A stretch of 13,971 bases of DNA from Chloroflexota bacterium (lineage in GTDB: Bacteria > Chloroflexota > UBA6077). A program made the translations under genes and the position numbers. Where the stretch lies: the NCBI GenBank assembly GCA_021806765.1, contig JAJZQR010000129.1, forward strand, positions 1-13,971, given 5' to 3'. This document shows positions 1-6,200 of the stretch, piece by piece. The notes under the pieces are model-generated. The model had not been told where the DNA came from, ran no database searches, and saw only the letters and a list, made by a program, of their open reading frames with translations. The stretch's first letter is position 1. Every line of letters starts with the position of its first letter.

Positions 1-1443
1 CGTGGGGTGGTGGACTGGATGGGAAAGATGAGGATGAACCGCCTCTTCGTCCACTTCAACCGGCTGCCGCCGGGCGACCTCTCCCCCCTCCTGCTCGAGT
101 TGGAGCGCAGGGGCATCGAACTGGAGTTGGGGGGACACAGCCTGCCGAAGCTGCTGCCGCCGGGGGCCAGGGAGGCGGACCCCGAGCTGTGCCGCATGGT
201 GGAGGGGGAGCGGAGGCCCGACGGCAACTTCTGCACGTCTAACCCCCGAACCCTGGATCTGTTGCGGGAGGAGGCACGCCACTTCGCCCTGCAGCTCCCC
301 CCCGCCGATCTCTACCACCTCTGGTCCTACGACGCCAAGGTCGATCCCTGGTGTTCCTGCCCCGACTGCGCCGCTCTCTCCGGCGACGAACAGATGTGGC
401 GGGCGGTGGCTGCTGCCGCCGAGGGAGTGGGGACTGCTCGGCCCGGTGCCAGGATCTCCGGTCTCCTGTACCACGAGTCGTTGGGGGCTGCGGACGGGGC
501 CCCGGAAGGGATGGGATTGCTCTTCGCCCCGAGGGAGCGCTGCTACCTCCACCCCATCGACGGCGACTGCGCCCGCAATCGGGGCTATCTCCAGGATCTG
601 CGGGAGGCGGTGGATCGGCGAGGCGGCGACCTTTCCCTCCTGGAGTACTACGGCGATCCCATCCTCTTTGGGCGGCCCGCCAACCGGCCGGATATGGTGG
701 CCTCCGATCTGGCCGCCTACCGGGCCGAGGGGGTGAGGAACGTCTCCACACTGGTCTTCGGCGCTCTCTCCTGGTGGCTCTACCCGCTGCAGCTCTACGC
801 TTACGCTCGAGGGAGCTGGGATCCTGCGGAAGCTGGGGTGGCGGCGGCGGACTACTGCCGGAGCGTGGCGGGGGAGGCCGGGGGAGAGTTGCTGGCTCGC
901 TACTACCGCTTGGAGGGGGAGGCCGCCGGCACTCACCTGCGCTTCTGTGGCTATGGGGAGGACGGCTCCTGGGCCACCCTGCCCTTCCCACCGGCGGAGC
1001 CGGTGGAGGAGGTGGCTCGGCATCGTGCGGAATTGGAGCGGGGAGAGCTACTGCTGCGGGAGGCTCGGGGGCTGCTGGACCGGGTGGCCGCCGGCTCGGC
1101 CGGCATCCCCCGGCTGATGGATGCCCTGCAGGCCCACCGACTGGAGGAAGCCTTCCACCGGGCCGTCGTGGCCCGGCTGGCCGAGTTTGATCAGGGAACC
1201 GACGGGCGGGTTGGGGCAACCCGCCCTATTGAGATGGAAGCGCCGGTTTCCCTTTGTGTTGGCGCCACGGGAGGGGCAGCACCGGTTCCCTCGGATAGGG
1301 GCGTGAACTACCGGGAGGCCTTCGCCGAGGCGGTGGCGGCCATGGAGGAGGCCCGTCCTGAGGCGCTGGGTGTCTTCGGCGTCCACTGGATGCTCCCCTG
1401 GCTCCGCCGCTGCCGCGACCTCGGCCACGATGCCCCGCTGTGA
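1..1443 (+). CDS. DUF4838 domain protein, glycosidase-like (5' end cut by window edge)
   Basis: The frame is open to base 1. A GTG at 7 is possible, but the protein opens inside a conserved block ('DWMGKMRMNRLFVHF', the first strand of a TIM-barrel-like domain), so the true start is probably upstream. About 480 residues are visible. The DUF4838 pattern is clear: 'GGHSLPKLLPPG' near residue 43, an 'ELCRMVEGERRPDG' segment, 'CTSNPRTLDLL' near 76, and a cysteine cluster 'WCSCPDCAALS' near 115. DUF4838 proteins are related to alpha-glucuronidase/hexosaminidase-type hydrolases, but the substrate is generally unknown and I cannot assign one. Later segments ('LSLLEYYGDPILFG', 'LSWWLYPLQLYAYARGSWDP') fit a barrel followed by a helical C-terminal region. 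Any signal peptide would lie outside the window. The stop is TGA at 1441-1443. A DUF2851 gene follows on the same strand after 90 bp. The family call is fairly sure; the enzymatic role is inference. Confidence 0.75.
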   Translation, partial: RGVVDWMGKMRMNRLFVHFNRLPPGDLSPLLLELERRGIELELGGHSLPKLLPPGAREADPELCRMVEGERRPDGNFCTSNPRTLDLLREEARHFALQLPPADLYHLWSYDAKVDPWCSCPDCAALSGDEQMWRAVAAAAEGVGTARPGARISGLLYHESLGAADGAPEGMGLLFAPRERCYLHPIDGDCARNRGYLQDLREAVDRRGGDLSLLEYYGDPILFGRPANRPDMVASDLAAYRAEGVRNVSTLVFGALSWWLYPLQLYAYARGSWDPAEAGVAAADYCRSVAGEAGGELLARYYRLEGEAAGTHLRFCGYGEDGSWATLPFPPAEPVEEVARHRAELERGELLLREARGLLDRVAAGSAGIPRLMDALQAHRLEEAFHRAVVARLAEFDQGTDGRVGATRPIEMEAPVSLCVGATGGAAPVPSDRGVNYREAFAEAVAAMEEARPEALGVFGVHWMLPWLRRCRDLGHDAPL

Positions 1444-1450
1444 CCTACTG

Positions 1451-1471
1451 TCTTGTATCTTCTGCCTTGTA
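1451..1471 (+). repeat. Three tandem degenerate heptamers after the DUF4838 gene
   Basis: Three consecutive 7-bp units are visible: TCTTGTA, TCTTCTG and CCTTGTA. They start 8 bp after the DUF4838 stop codon. A weak possible second arm (CTACAGA, 1491-1497) lies on the far side of the gap, but the pairing is poor. The rest of the 90-bp gap to the DUF2851 gene shows nothing else I can support. Confidence 0.4.
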
Positions 1472-1533
1472 GCTGCTAACATCCGTCCATCTACAGACTG
1501 TGCCTCGGCCTGGCGAGAACTGGCTGGGAGAGG

Positions 1534-2895
1534 GTGGTGGATTCCACGCCTGGTGTCCTCGCGGTTCCAAGCCTCTCGGAGAAGGTTGTGGCCCGTCTCT
1601 GGGAGGAGCAGCGACCCCTCCGCTTCCCCCTGGTCACTACTGGAGGCGAGGAGATCCAGGTAGTCTACCGGGGCTGGCGCCGTTGGGATCGGGGGCCGGA
1701 CTTCGCCGGGGCGTTGATCGCCTGGCCGGGCGCAGAGCTTCGGATCGGCGAGGTGGAGATCCACCTCCGCTCCTCCGACTGGTGGGCCCACGGCCACCAC
1801 CGGGATCCCCACTACAACGGCGTCATCCTCCAGGTGGTCCTCTGGGACGATGCCTCCGTCCCCACCATCCGGGAGGATGGAGTCACGGTGCCCGTCGTGA
1901 CCCTCGCCCCTCACCTCACGGTGCCCCTGGAGATCCTGCTCTCTTCCCCCCTGCCGGTTGCCCCACCCCCCATTCCCTGCTGGCGGGGTACTCAGGATGA
2001 TTCCCTGGAGGCGATGTTGGAAGGGTGCGGGAGGGATCGCCTGGCCGCTAAGGCCGCCCGCTTCGAGGCCGGACTTACCTGCATACCCCCGGATCAACTG
2101 CTGTACCAGGGCATAGCCGCCGCCCTGGGCTACTCCCAGAACCGGCTGCCCTTCCACCGCCTGGCCGAGCGGGTGCCGCTCGATCTGCTGCTGACCTGGC
2201 GAGGCGACAGGGAGGCGCTACTGCTGGGAGCGGCAGGGCTGTTGCCCTCCCAACGGGGTCTGATCCTGAAGGGGGACGATCGCTACGTCGCCGCCCTGGA
2301 GGCCCGATGGGCGGCGGACGGGCCGTCCTGGGTGTGGGATCCCATGGATCCCCGGGAGTGGGAGTTCTTCCGGGTGCGGCCGGCCAACTTTCCGACGCGA
2401 CGGGTCGCGGCCCTGGCGGGACTGGTGGCTCGGTGGCCCCGGGATGGGCTGGCCGAGACCCTCGCCGACCTGGTGGTTTCCCTGGAATCCCGGGCCGTTC
2501 CCAGGGCCCTGGAGGAACTGGCGCTCCTGAGGAGCCCTCGGAGTTACTGGGACGAGCGCTGCGACTTCGATCGTTGCCTCCGCCGTCCGATGGACCTGGT
2601 CGGACGGCACAGGGCGGCCGAGATAGCCGTCAACGTCTTCCTGCCCTTCCTGGTGGCCCGGGCCTCCCACCTCGACGATTCTCGCCTGGGCGGCCGGATC
2701 TGGGAGGTCTACCGGCTCTACCCCAAGCGGGGGGACAACGAACTCTCCCGCTACGTGGCGACCCACGTTACCGGCGTCCCTCGTCCTCGGGCGGCCCGCT
2801 CCGCCTGCCGGCAGCAGGGACTTCTCCACCTGTACTGGAGCTGGTGCAAGACGAAGTGGTGCGACCAATGCCCGGTCCAGCGGACTCAGGGTTAG
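1534..2895 (+). CDS. DUF2851 family protein
   Basis: This 453-residue protein of unknown function matches DUF2851 along its length. The N-terminal block carries 'GPDFAGA' (residues 54-60), 'GEVEIHLRSSDW' (72-83) and 'HGHHRDPHYNGVILQVV' (86-102), the family's signature run. The middle has 'LLYQGIAAALGYSQN' and 'FRVRPANFPTRRVAALAGL'. The C terminus ends in a cysteine-containing family motif, 'QQGLLHLYWSWCKTKWCDQC', which could bind a metal. There is no signal peptide or membrane segment, so it is probably cytosolic. The first GTG (1534) has a GGGAGAG sequence directly before it; the next GTG (1537) is better spaced, so the start may be 3 bp later. It lies 90 bp behind the DUF4838 gene and could be co-transcribed. 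Its TAG stop overlaps the stop of the convergent FxLYD gene. The family is clear; its biochemical role is not known to me. Confidence 0.85.
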   Translation: MVDSTPGVLAVPSLSEKVVARLWEEQRPLRFPLVTTGGEEIQVVYRGWRRWDRGPDFAGALIAWPGAELRIGEVEIHLRSSDWWAHGHHRDPHYNGVILQVVLWDDASVPTIREDGVTVPVVTLAPHLTVPLEILLSSPLPVAPPPIPCWRGTQDDSLEAMLEGCGRDRLAAKAARFEAGLTCIPPDQLLYQGIAAALGYSQNRLPFHRLAERVPLDLLLTWRGDREALLLGAAGLLPSQRGLILKGDDRYVAALEARWAADGPSWVWDPMDPREWEFFRVRPANFPTRRVAALAGLVARWPRDGLAETLADLVVSLESRAVPRALEELALLRSPRSYWDERCDFDRCLRRPMDLVGRHRAAEIAVNVFLPFLVARASHLDDSRLGGRIWEVYRLYPKRGDNELSRYVATHVTGVPRPRAARSACRQQGLLHLYWSWCKTKWCDQCPVQRTQG

Positions 2896-3455
2896 CGCTG
2901 GCGATCGTCCCGGGTTGGGACGCTCCCCACGTGCCACTCCTGGAACCGGACGCCGAAGAAGGGTGCCTCGGGATCCTCCTTGAGGGTCACCCGGAAGGTG
3001 GAAATCTCCCCCGCCGGCAGAGGGTCCTTCTGGATGAGGGCATCGCCGGAGCCTATGACCGTCCCGTCCTGGCCGTACAGGGTGACCACGGCCAGCAGGC
3101 CGGGAAGATGCCTGTCCGTCAGGTTCTGCACGGTGCCCTCGACGGTAACGTATTTTCCCTGTAGCTTCGCCGAAGAGGAAAGCAACGCCACCCGGTACTC
3201 CGGCTGAACCGTATTGGAGGGCCATGCCCCGGTCTGGAGCGGCAGCGGCGCCGGCGCGGCCACCGTCGCCTGGGCCGGTGGTGTGGCCTGGGAAGCCCCG
3301 GCTACCGCAGGGGCCAGGGTGAACAGGGCGAAGGCCGCGGTGGCCACCAGCACCAGGAGCGACAGCGTGCCCAGCAGTCGGAGGCTGAGGGTTCGCCCGA
3401 AGACGGCCCCAGTCTCCCTGTCGACTCCAGCCTTGGTGGTTCTGGTAGTATCCAT
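2892..3455 (-). CDS. Membrane-anchored FxLYD domain protein
   Basis: This 187-residue protein probably sits on the outer face of the membrane. Residues 1-25 are polar and basic, about 27-50 form one hydrophobic helix (signal anchor or uncleaved signal), and 54-78 are a Pro/Ala/Thr-rich linker. The C-terminal domain (about 97-177) fits FxLYD: 'YVTVEGTVQNLTDRHLPGL' (102-120), then 'AVVTLYGQDGTVIGSGDAL' and 'LPAGEISTFRVTL'. FxLYD domains are extracellular beta-sandwiches of unclear role; no ligand can be assigned. The start is ATG (3453-3455) behind a purine-rich GGGGGA sequence. The gene lies 235 bp downstream of the KdpE-like regulator on the same strand, and a phased set of TCAACG boxes lies 85-133 bp before its start, which suggests control by an OmpR-type regulator, possibly that neighbour. 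Its TAA stop overlaps the stop of the convergent DUF2851 gene. Confidence 0.75.
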   Translation of the reverse strand: MDTTRTTKAGVDRETGAVFGRTLSLRLLGTLSLLVLVATAAFALFTLAPAVAGASQATPPAQATVAAPAPLPLQTGAWPSNTVQPEYRVALLSSSAKLQGKYVTVEGTVQNLTDRHLPGLLAVVTLYGQDGTVIGSGDALIQKDPLPAGEISTFRVTLKEDPEAPFFGVRFQEWHVGSVPTRDDRQR

Positions 3456-3521
3456 CTTTCCCCCGGGGAGCTACCCCTTCCCAAGATCGCTGCCACGACA
3501 ACGCCCAGTTCTACGATCTCC

Positions 3522-3527
3522 AGGATA
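3522..3527 (-). promoter_or_regulatory. Possible -10 element for the FxLYD gene
   Basis: TATCCT reads on the minus strand 12 nt downstream of the nearest TCAACG box, with no recognisable -35 hexamer at normal spacing. This resembles activator-dependent promoters in which a PhoB/OmpR-type dimer replaces the -35 element. The call rests on spacing alone. Confidence 0.3.
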
Positions 3528-3539
3528 GGTCCAGGGGGC

Positions 3540-3588
3540 TCAACGGGGGGTCAACGTCGCCCGAGGGAGCATCAACGTTCGCTCAACG
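3540..3588 (-). promoter_or_regulatory. Four phased TCAACG boxes, putative OmpR/PhoB-type operator
   Basis: TCAACG (CGTTGA on the transcribed side) occurs at 3540, 3551, 3572 and 3583. The steps are 11, 21 and 11 bp, so two 11-bp direct-repeat pairs lie on one face of the helix. Tandem 11-bp half-sites are the usual target of winged-helix regulators of the OmpR/PhoB class. The boxes lie in the 235-bp gap between the KdpE-like regulator gene and the FxLYD gene, upstream of the latter. The rest of this gap (about 3594-3690) shows only weak short hairpins. Confidence 0.55.
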
Positions 3589-3690
3589 TTTCGATGGGTT
3601 GTAGCGTAGGGGCTTGTCCCCGAAGTGGTCGCCATCGCACGGGGTCGTCGGGCATAAGGTCCGACACTACAGGACGGCGGAGCCCTCTCC

Positions 3691-4383
3691 CTATCGTACC
3701 TCGGAAAGGAGCCGGTAGCCCACGCCCGGTTCGGTGATCAGGTGGCGGGGGTTCTGGGGGTCCATCTCCAGCTTCTTCCGGAGGCGGGCCACGTAGACGT
3801 GAAGGTAGTGGGCCTCGGAGCCGTACTCAGGGCCCCACACCTGCTGGAGCAGCATCCGGTCGGTGAGAACCCTGTCGGGATGGCTCACGAATGCCTTCAG
3901 CAAATCGTATTCGGTGGGCGACAGGTGGACCTCCTGCTCTCTCACCCGTACAATCCGGCGTTCCAGGTCCACCTCCAGATCCCCGGCCCTGAAGACGGCC
4001 GAGGCCCCCGTTGGCGGGCGGGCCGCGTGCCGGAGAGCCACTCGCACCCGCGCCAGCAGTTCCTCGAGCCCGAAGGGTTTTGTGAGGTAGTCGTCGGCGC
4101 CCTGGTCCAGGGCCTCTACCTTGTCCCTCTCTGCTTCCCGGGCCGACAGCACCACGATGGGGGTGCTGCCTCGGGCGCGAACCTCCTGGATGACGGCGAG
4201 GCCATCTATGTCGGGCAATCCCAGATCCAGCAGGATTAGATCGGGGTGGAAGCGGGAATAGCTCTCCAGGGCCTGCCGGCCCGTCTCCACGGTCTCCACC
4301 TGAAAGCCTCGATGAGCCAGGTTGCTGCGCAGGGTGTGCAGAATAGCGGCTTCGTCGTCCACCACCAGAATGCGGGCGCCCAT
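3691..4383 (-). CDS. kdpE: KdpE-like response regulator, OmpR/PhoB class
   Basis: This 230-residue transcription factor is activated by phosphorylation. The receiver domain (residues 4-118) shows the acidic pair D9/D10, the phospho-acceptor D53 in 'LILLDLGLPDIDG', and the conserved 'TKPF' with K102. A winged-helix DNA-binding domain follows (about 130-228). Its C-terminal stretch, 'VWGPEYGSEAHYLHVYVARL' then 'RHLITEPGVGYRL', closely follows KdpE rather than PhoB or OmpR. The ATG start (4381-4383) comes 1 nt after the stop of the kinase gene, and AAGGG within the kinase's end can serve as ribosome binding site, so the two are translationally coupled. The stop is TAG at 3691-3693. In well-studied bacteria KdpE drives kdpFABC, which is absent here. 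The target may be different; the phased boxes upstream of the next gene are a candidate. The family is sure; the KdpE name reflects similarity only. Confidence 0.85.
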   Translation of the reverse strand: MGARILVVDDEAAILHTLRSNLAHRGFQVETVETGRQALESYSRFHPDLILLDLGLPDIDGLAVIQEVRARGSTPIVVLSAREAERDKVEALDQGADDYLTKPFGLEELLARVRVALRHAARPPTGASAVFRAGDLEVDLERRIVRVREQEVHLSPTEYDLLKAFVSHPDRVLTDRMLLQQVWGPEYGSEAHYLHVYVARLRKKLEMDPQNPRHLITEPGVGYRLLSEVR

Positions 4384-4384
4384 C

Positions 4385-6022
4385 TTATCCCTTATCCTCT
4401 TCCCTCTCTCGGCTGCCGTCTCCGACCATGGGCAATCGGAAGAGGAAGCGAGAGCCGCCTCCGGGGCGGTTCTCCGCCCATATCCTCCCGCCGTGGGCTT
4501 CCACCAGCCCCCTGGCTATGGCCAGCCCCAGGCCGGAGCCCTTCTCCCTGCTCCCGTGGGTTCGTACGCGAAAGAAGGGCTCGAAGATTCGCTGCGACTC
4601 CGAGGCGGGGATGCCAGGACCCCGGTCCGCTACCTCGATCTCCAGTTCGTTGCCCTCCAGCCGGGCGGAGAGTTCGATCTCGGTGCCGGCGGGGCAGTAC
4701 TTCGATGCGTTCTCCACCAGGTTGGAGAGGACCTGGCCGATCTGCACGCGATCCACCAGCACCGGCGGCATCTCTTCGGGAACCCGGACCACCACCCGGT
4801 GTCGGGCTGTGATGGGCCGCAGCCCGCCCAGCACGTCGTCCACCAACGCACCCAGATCGTACCAGCCCTTTTCGGGCTGGAGGTTGCCACCCTGGATTCG
4901 GGAGAGGTCCAACAGGTTGCCTACCAGCCTGTTCAGCCGCCGGGCCTCCTGCTCTATGGCTTCGGCAAACTCCCGCCGCTCCTGGTCGGTCCACTCTACG
5001 TCCTGCTGCAGGAGGCTGCCGGCCGAGGCGATGATGGAGGCCAGAGGTGTCCGCAAGTCGTGGGAGACCGCGTTGAGGAGCGCCGTCTTCAGCTCGTCCG
5101 TTCGCCGTAGCACTTCCGCCTCCGTCACCTCTCGCCGGAGGCGGGCCCGTTCCACAGCCAGCCCCAGCTGGGTCGCTACCGCCGACAGCAGCCGGTCCTC
5201 GGCCTTTCCGAACCTCTGGTCGCTCCCCTCCTGTACCAGCAGGATCGTCCCCACCCGCCGGTTCTCCCTCTTGACGGGGATGGTGTGGAGCCTGTCTCCC
5301 AGGTCCGGGAGGCCCGGTCCTCGATGGTGGGGAGGCACCACCCGCACCCATCGTCCCGGCGCGCCCCGTCGGTCTTCGGTGGGGGCCGAGCCCTCAGCCA
5401 GCAGTTGGGAGGGGATGGCGGCGGCCGCCTGGCTGCACAGTTGGGTGCTGGCCTCTCCCACCTCGGCGTGGGCCTTCAGCGCGGTGCCGTAGTCCAATTC
5501 GATGGCGACGCCTGCCAGTTGCAGTTCCTGCCGCAGTTTCTCCGCGACAGCGTGGAGGGCCTGGCTCAGATCTGGCTCGCTCATCAGGCGAGCTACGTCG
5601 TAGAGGACCATGGCGTCCCTCTCCCGTCGCTGCGCCTGTCGAGCCCGGCTCCGCTGCCCGGCGGCCAACTGGCCTGTCACCACCGAGGTCAACAGAAACA
5701 GCAGCAGTGCCAGCCACTGCTGGGGATCGGCGACGTTGAGGGTGTACAGCGGCTGGATGAAGAACCAGTTGAAGGTGAGGAATGCGGCCATGGAGGCCAG
5801 GACCGCTGGGCCGCTACCGAAGGCCGTGGCCACGGCCAGTACCGGTATCAGGTACAGCATGGAGAGGTTGTCGGTGTTGACCCGGTCCGTCAGCAGGCCG
5901 AGACAGCCGCTCACCAGGGCCACTGCGGCCAGGGCGGCGGCGTACCCTGTGACCGGCGCCCTGGAGAGCTTCTGCCAGGACGTGAGTTGTTGGTCTGTCG
6001 GTTTCAGCGTCACGCTGCTCAC
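4385..6022 (-). CDS. KdpD-like sensor histidine kinase lacking the N-terminal KdpD/USP domains
   Basis: This 545-residue membrane kinase is the likely partner of the adjacent regulator. A short cytosolic lead is followed by four hydrophobic segments (about 26-45, 54-69, 71-93, 103-119) forming the DUF4118 unit typical of KdpD, with 'NTDNLSMLYLIPVL' and 'FLTFNWFFIQPLYTL'. A GAF-like region covers about 135-295. The HisKA domain holds phospho-acceptor H321 in 'AVSHDLRTPLASI'. The ATPase domain has the N box 'NLVENASKYCP' (434-444), G1 'DRGPGIP' (466-472), 'EPFF' (481-484) and G2 'GSGLGL' (495-500). Full KdpD is near 900 residues and starts with a Walker-type KdpD domain plus a USP domain; neither is present, nor is there room for them before the divergent gene. 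The start is GTG (6020-6022) without a clear Shine-Dalgarno sequence, so a nearby alternative is possible. The stimulus cannot be read from sequence; potassium or turgor sensing is only inferred from the family. Confidence 0.85.
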   Translation of the reverse strand: MSSVTLKPTDQQLTSWQKLSRAPVTGYAAALAAVALVSGCLGLLTDRVNTDNLSMLYLIPVLAVATAFGSGPAVLASMAAFLTFNWFFIQPLYTLNVADPQQWLALLLFLLTSVVTGQLAAGQRSRARQAQRRERDAMVLYDVARLMSEPDLSQALHAVAEKLRQELQLAGVAIELDYGTALKAHAEVGEASTQLCSQAAAAIPSQLLAEGSAPTEDRRGAPGRWVRVVPPHHRGPGLPDLGDRLHTIPVKRENRRVGTILLVQEGSDQRFGKAEDRLLSAVATQLGLAVERARLRREVTEAEVLRRTDELKTALLNAVSHDLRTPLASIIASAGSLLQQDVEWTDQERREFAEAIEQEARRLNRLVGNLLDLSRIQGGNLQPEKGWYDLGALVDDVLGGLRPITARHRVVVRVPEEMPPVLVDRVQIGQVLSNLVENASKYCPAGTEIELSARLEGNELEIEVADRGPGIPASESQRIFEPFFRVRTHGSREKGSGLGLAIARGLVEAHGGRIWAENRPGGGSRFLFRLPMVGDGSREREEDKG

Positions 6023-6024
6023 AC

Positions 6025-6124
6025 CCGGTTCAATGTGCTGAGGTTCTGGCGGTTACGCCCGAAAAGGGGCTCCAGGGGATTGACTAAGTGGGTCCTTCTC
6101 CATTATTCTCCTGGCCGGTTCAAT
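6025..6124. repeat. Direct repeat CCGGTTCAAT in the divergent intergenic region
   Basis: CCGGTTCAAT occurs at 6025-6034 and again at 6115-6124. Extended four bases, the copies agree at 13 of 14 positions (one G/C difference). One copy is next to the kinase start, the other downstream of the putative promoter of the hydrolase gene. This could be a shared operator, but two copies of 10 bp are weak evidence. Confidence 0.3.
6080..6109 (+). promoter_or_regulatory. Putative promoter for the secreted glycoside hydrolase gene
   Basis: TTGACT (6080-6085) and TATTCT (6104-6109) are separated by 18 bp and form a fair sigma-70-type promoter. It lies about 90 bp before the preferred start at 6201 and would give a leader of about 85 nt. 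The call is from consensus resemblance only. Confidence 0.4.
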
Positions 6125-6130
6125 CTGCAA
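6102..6130 (-). promoter_or_regulatory. Weak candidate promoter for the kinase-regulator pair
   Basis: On the minus strand TTGCAG (6130-6125) and AATAAT (6107-6102) are 17 bp apart. The -10 would overlap the -10 of the divergent promoter for the hydrolase gene, so the two may be mutually exclusive. The hexamers are imperfect. Confidence 0.25.
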
Positions 6131-6200
6131 CTTCTTGCTCTGTCCCCCGACAGTTGATCCCTTGCGTGTGCCATATCCTCCATTTGCTGGGAGGTCGTCC

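Noticed and set aside
239..1219. 326-codon minus-strand frame inside the DUF4838 gene
   Set aside because: The product is extremely Pro/Arg-rich, which is what the antisense of a GC-rich gene gives, and no start signal supports it.
2218..3501. 427-codon minus-strand frame over the DUF2851 and FxLYD genes
   Set aside because: It covers two genes with better evidence and has a Gly/Pro/Arg-rich composition typical of a shadow frame.
3609..3665. Short hairpins (GGGG/CCCC at 3609-3621, GTCGG/CCGAC at 3647-3665) as a terminator for the response regulator gene
   Set aside because: Stems are 4-5 bp and no T-run follows on the minus strand; chance occurrence is likely in GC-rich DNA.
6135..6200. N-terminal extension of the hydrolase from TTG 6135
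   Set aside because: It would place 22 Pro-rich residues before the signal peptide and has no ribosome binding site, whereas TTG 6201 has GGGAGG at good spacing.
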